A stretch of 64,000 bases of DNA from Paractinoplanes ovalisporus (GTDB taxonomy: Bacteria; Actinomycetota; Actinomycetes; Mycobacteriales; Micromonosporaceae), in NCBI RefSeq assembly GCF_016834655.1, contig NZ_JAENHP010000003.1, forward strand, positions 620,001 to 684,000, in the 5' to 3' direction. Both the position numbers and the translations under genes were made by a program. This document shows, in pieces, positions 63,700-64,000 of the stretch (positions within the stretch are counted from its first letter, which is position 1; each line of letters opens with the position of its first letter). A model generated the notes under the pieces. It was given only the letters and a program-made list of their open reading frames with translations, was not told where the DNA came from and ran no database searches.

Positions 63700-64000
63700 A
63701 TGCGACGCGCCTGGCTGACGCTCATCTGCGCGCTTCTGATCGGCGGCGGCGTGCTCGCGTTCGCCGGACCGCTCGAAACGACCAACGACCCGACCGCCTC
63801 GCTGCCGGGCAACGCCGAGTCGACCCGGGTCGCCGAGCTGGAACGGCAGCTGCCGTCCGGGCAGGTCAACCCGGCCCTGATCGTCTTCGCCAAGGACGAC
63901 GGCACCGCGCTCACCGAGGCCGAGCTGGAGAAGATCGGCTCGTTCGGCCGGCCGATCGTCGCCCCCGGCAAGGACGCCGCGATCGTCTCCAAGCCCTATC
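63700..64000 (+). CDS. MMPL-family (RND-type) transporter, N-terminal part
   Basis: The first 100 codons; the gene continues past the window. A membrane helix (WLTLICALLIGGGVLAFAG) is followed by an extracytoplasmic domain beginning ETTNDPTASLPGNAESTRVA, then LERQLPSGQVNPALIVF, as in actinobacterial MMPL exporters. GGAGG precedes the ATG by four bases. Probably a drug or lipid exporter under the adjacent MarR. Confidence 0.85.
   Translation, partial: MRRAWLTLICALLIGGGVLAFAGPLETTNDPTASLPGNAESTRVAELERQLPSGQVNPALIVFAKDDGTALTEAELEKIGSFGRPIVAPGKDAAIVSKPY

Overview
The window is very GC-rich with strongly GC-biased third codon positions. It has many ATGA/GTGA start-stop overlaps and a typical actinomycete gene set: a conservon, NnaR-type nitrate control, an F420-style luciferase-like protein, a GH76 mannanase, GlgX and PrsW. 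Methyl-accepting chemotaxis and diguanylate cyclase signalling point to a motile filamentous actinomycete of the Micromonosporaceae type (Actinoplanes-like). That placement is an inference. No rRNA, tRNA, insertion sequence, prophage or CRISPR array was seen.

Layout. 1-5.5 kb: end of a sensor kinase, small membrane proteins, a divergent trpD, a PLP decarboxylase and an OpuAC-like lipoprotein. 5.5-8.9 kb: a complete conservon (NIT kinase, roadblock, DUF742, Ras-like GTPase). 9.0-17.4 kb: a compact nitrate assimilation block on the minus strand (nnaR, siroheme chelatase, nitrate reductase, small protein, nirB, nirD, narK) with a candidate GlnR box. 17.5-22.1 kb: a tandem pair of tiny paralogues, a GyrI-like protein and a large NACHT NTPase of the kind found in phage defence. 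22.4-26.0 kb: a peptide-modification (RiPP) locus. It holds an E1-like adenylating enzyme, an M50 protease with its own PqqD-like domain, a 23-residue precursor ending in Asn with a perfect hairpin after it, and an enterochelin-esterase-like hydrolase. The C-terminal Asn and the MccB-like enzyme suggest a microcin-C-like peptidyl-nucleotide system, and this is the best candidate for an undescribed system here.

26.1-34.9 kb: a SigG-type sigma factor, then an AurF-like diiron protein divergent from a TetR/DUF4873/Baeyer-Villiger monooxygenase/SDR/hydrolase operon that fits ketone or secondary-alcohol breakdown, then LysR and cupin genes. 35-37.6 kb: single small metabolic and regulatory genes. 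37.7-44.6 kb: a 1718-residue Ser/Thr kinase-ATPase-TPR-GAF-GGDEF fusion divergent from a chemotaxis receptor. 44.6-54.8 kb: secreted nuclease and mannanase, acetyltransferases, a luciferase-like enzyme, a PrsW operon, glgX and small proteins.

55-61.9 kb: two divergent citrate synthase genes, one fused to a MerR-type helix-turn-helix and the other followed by a 73-bp tandem copy of its own 3' end; then nitroreductase, VOC and an ABC exporter divergent from a MarR gene. 62-64 kb: a TPR membrane protein, small genes, and a second MarR gene divergent from an MMPL transporter that runs off the window. Both MarR genes have perfect palindromes in their divergent promoters.
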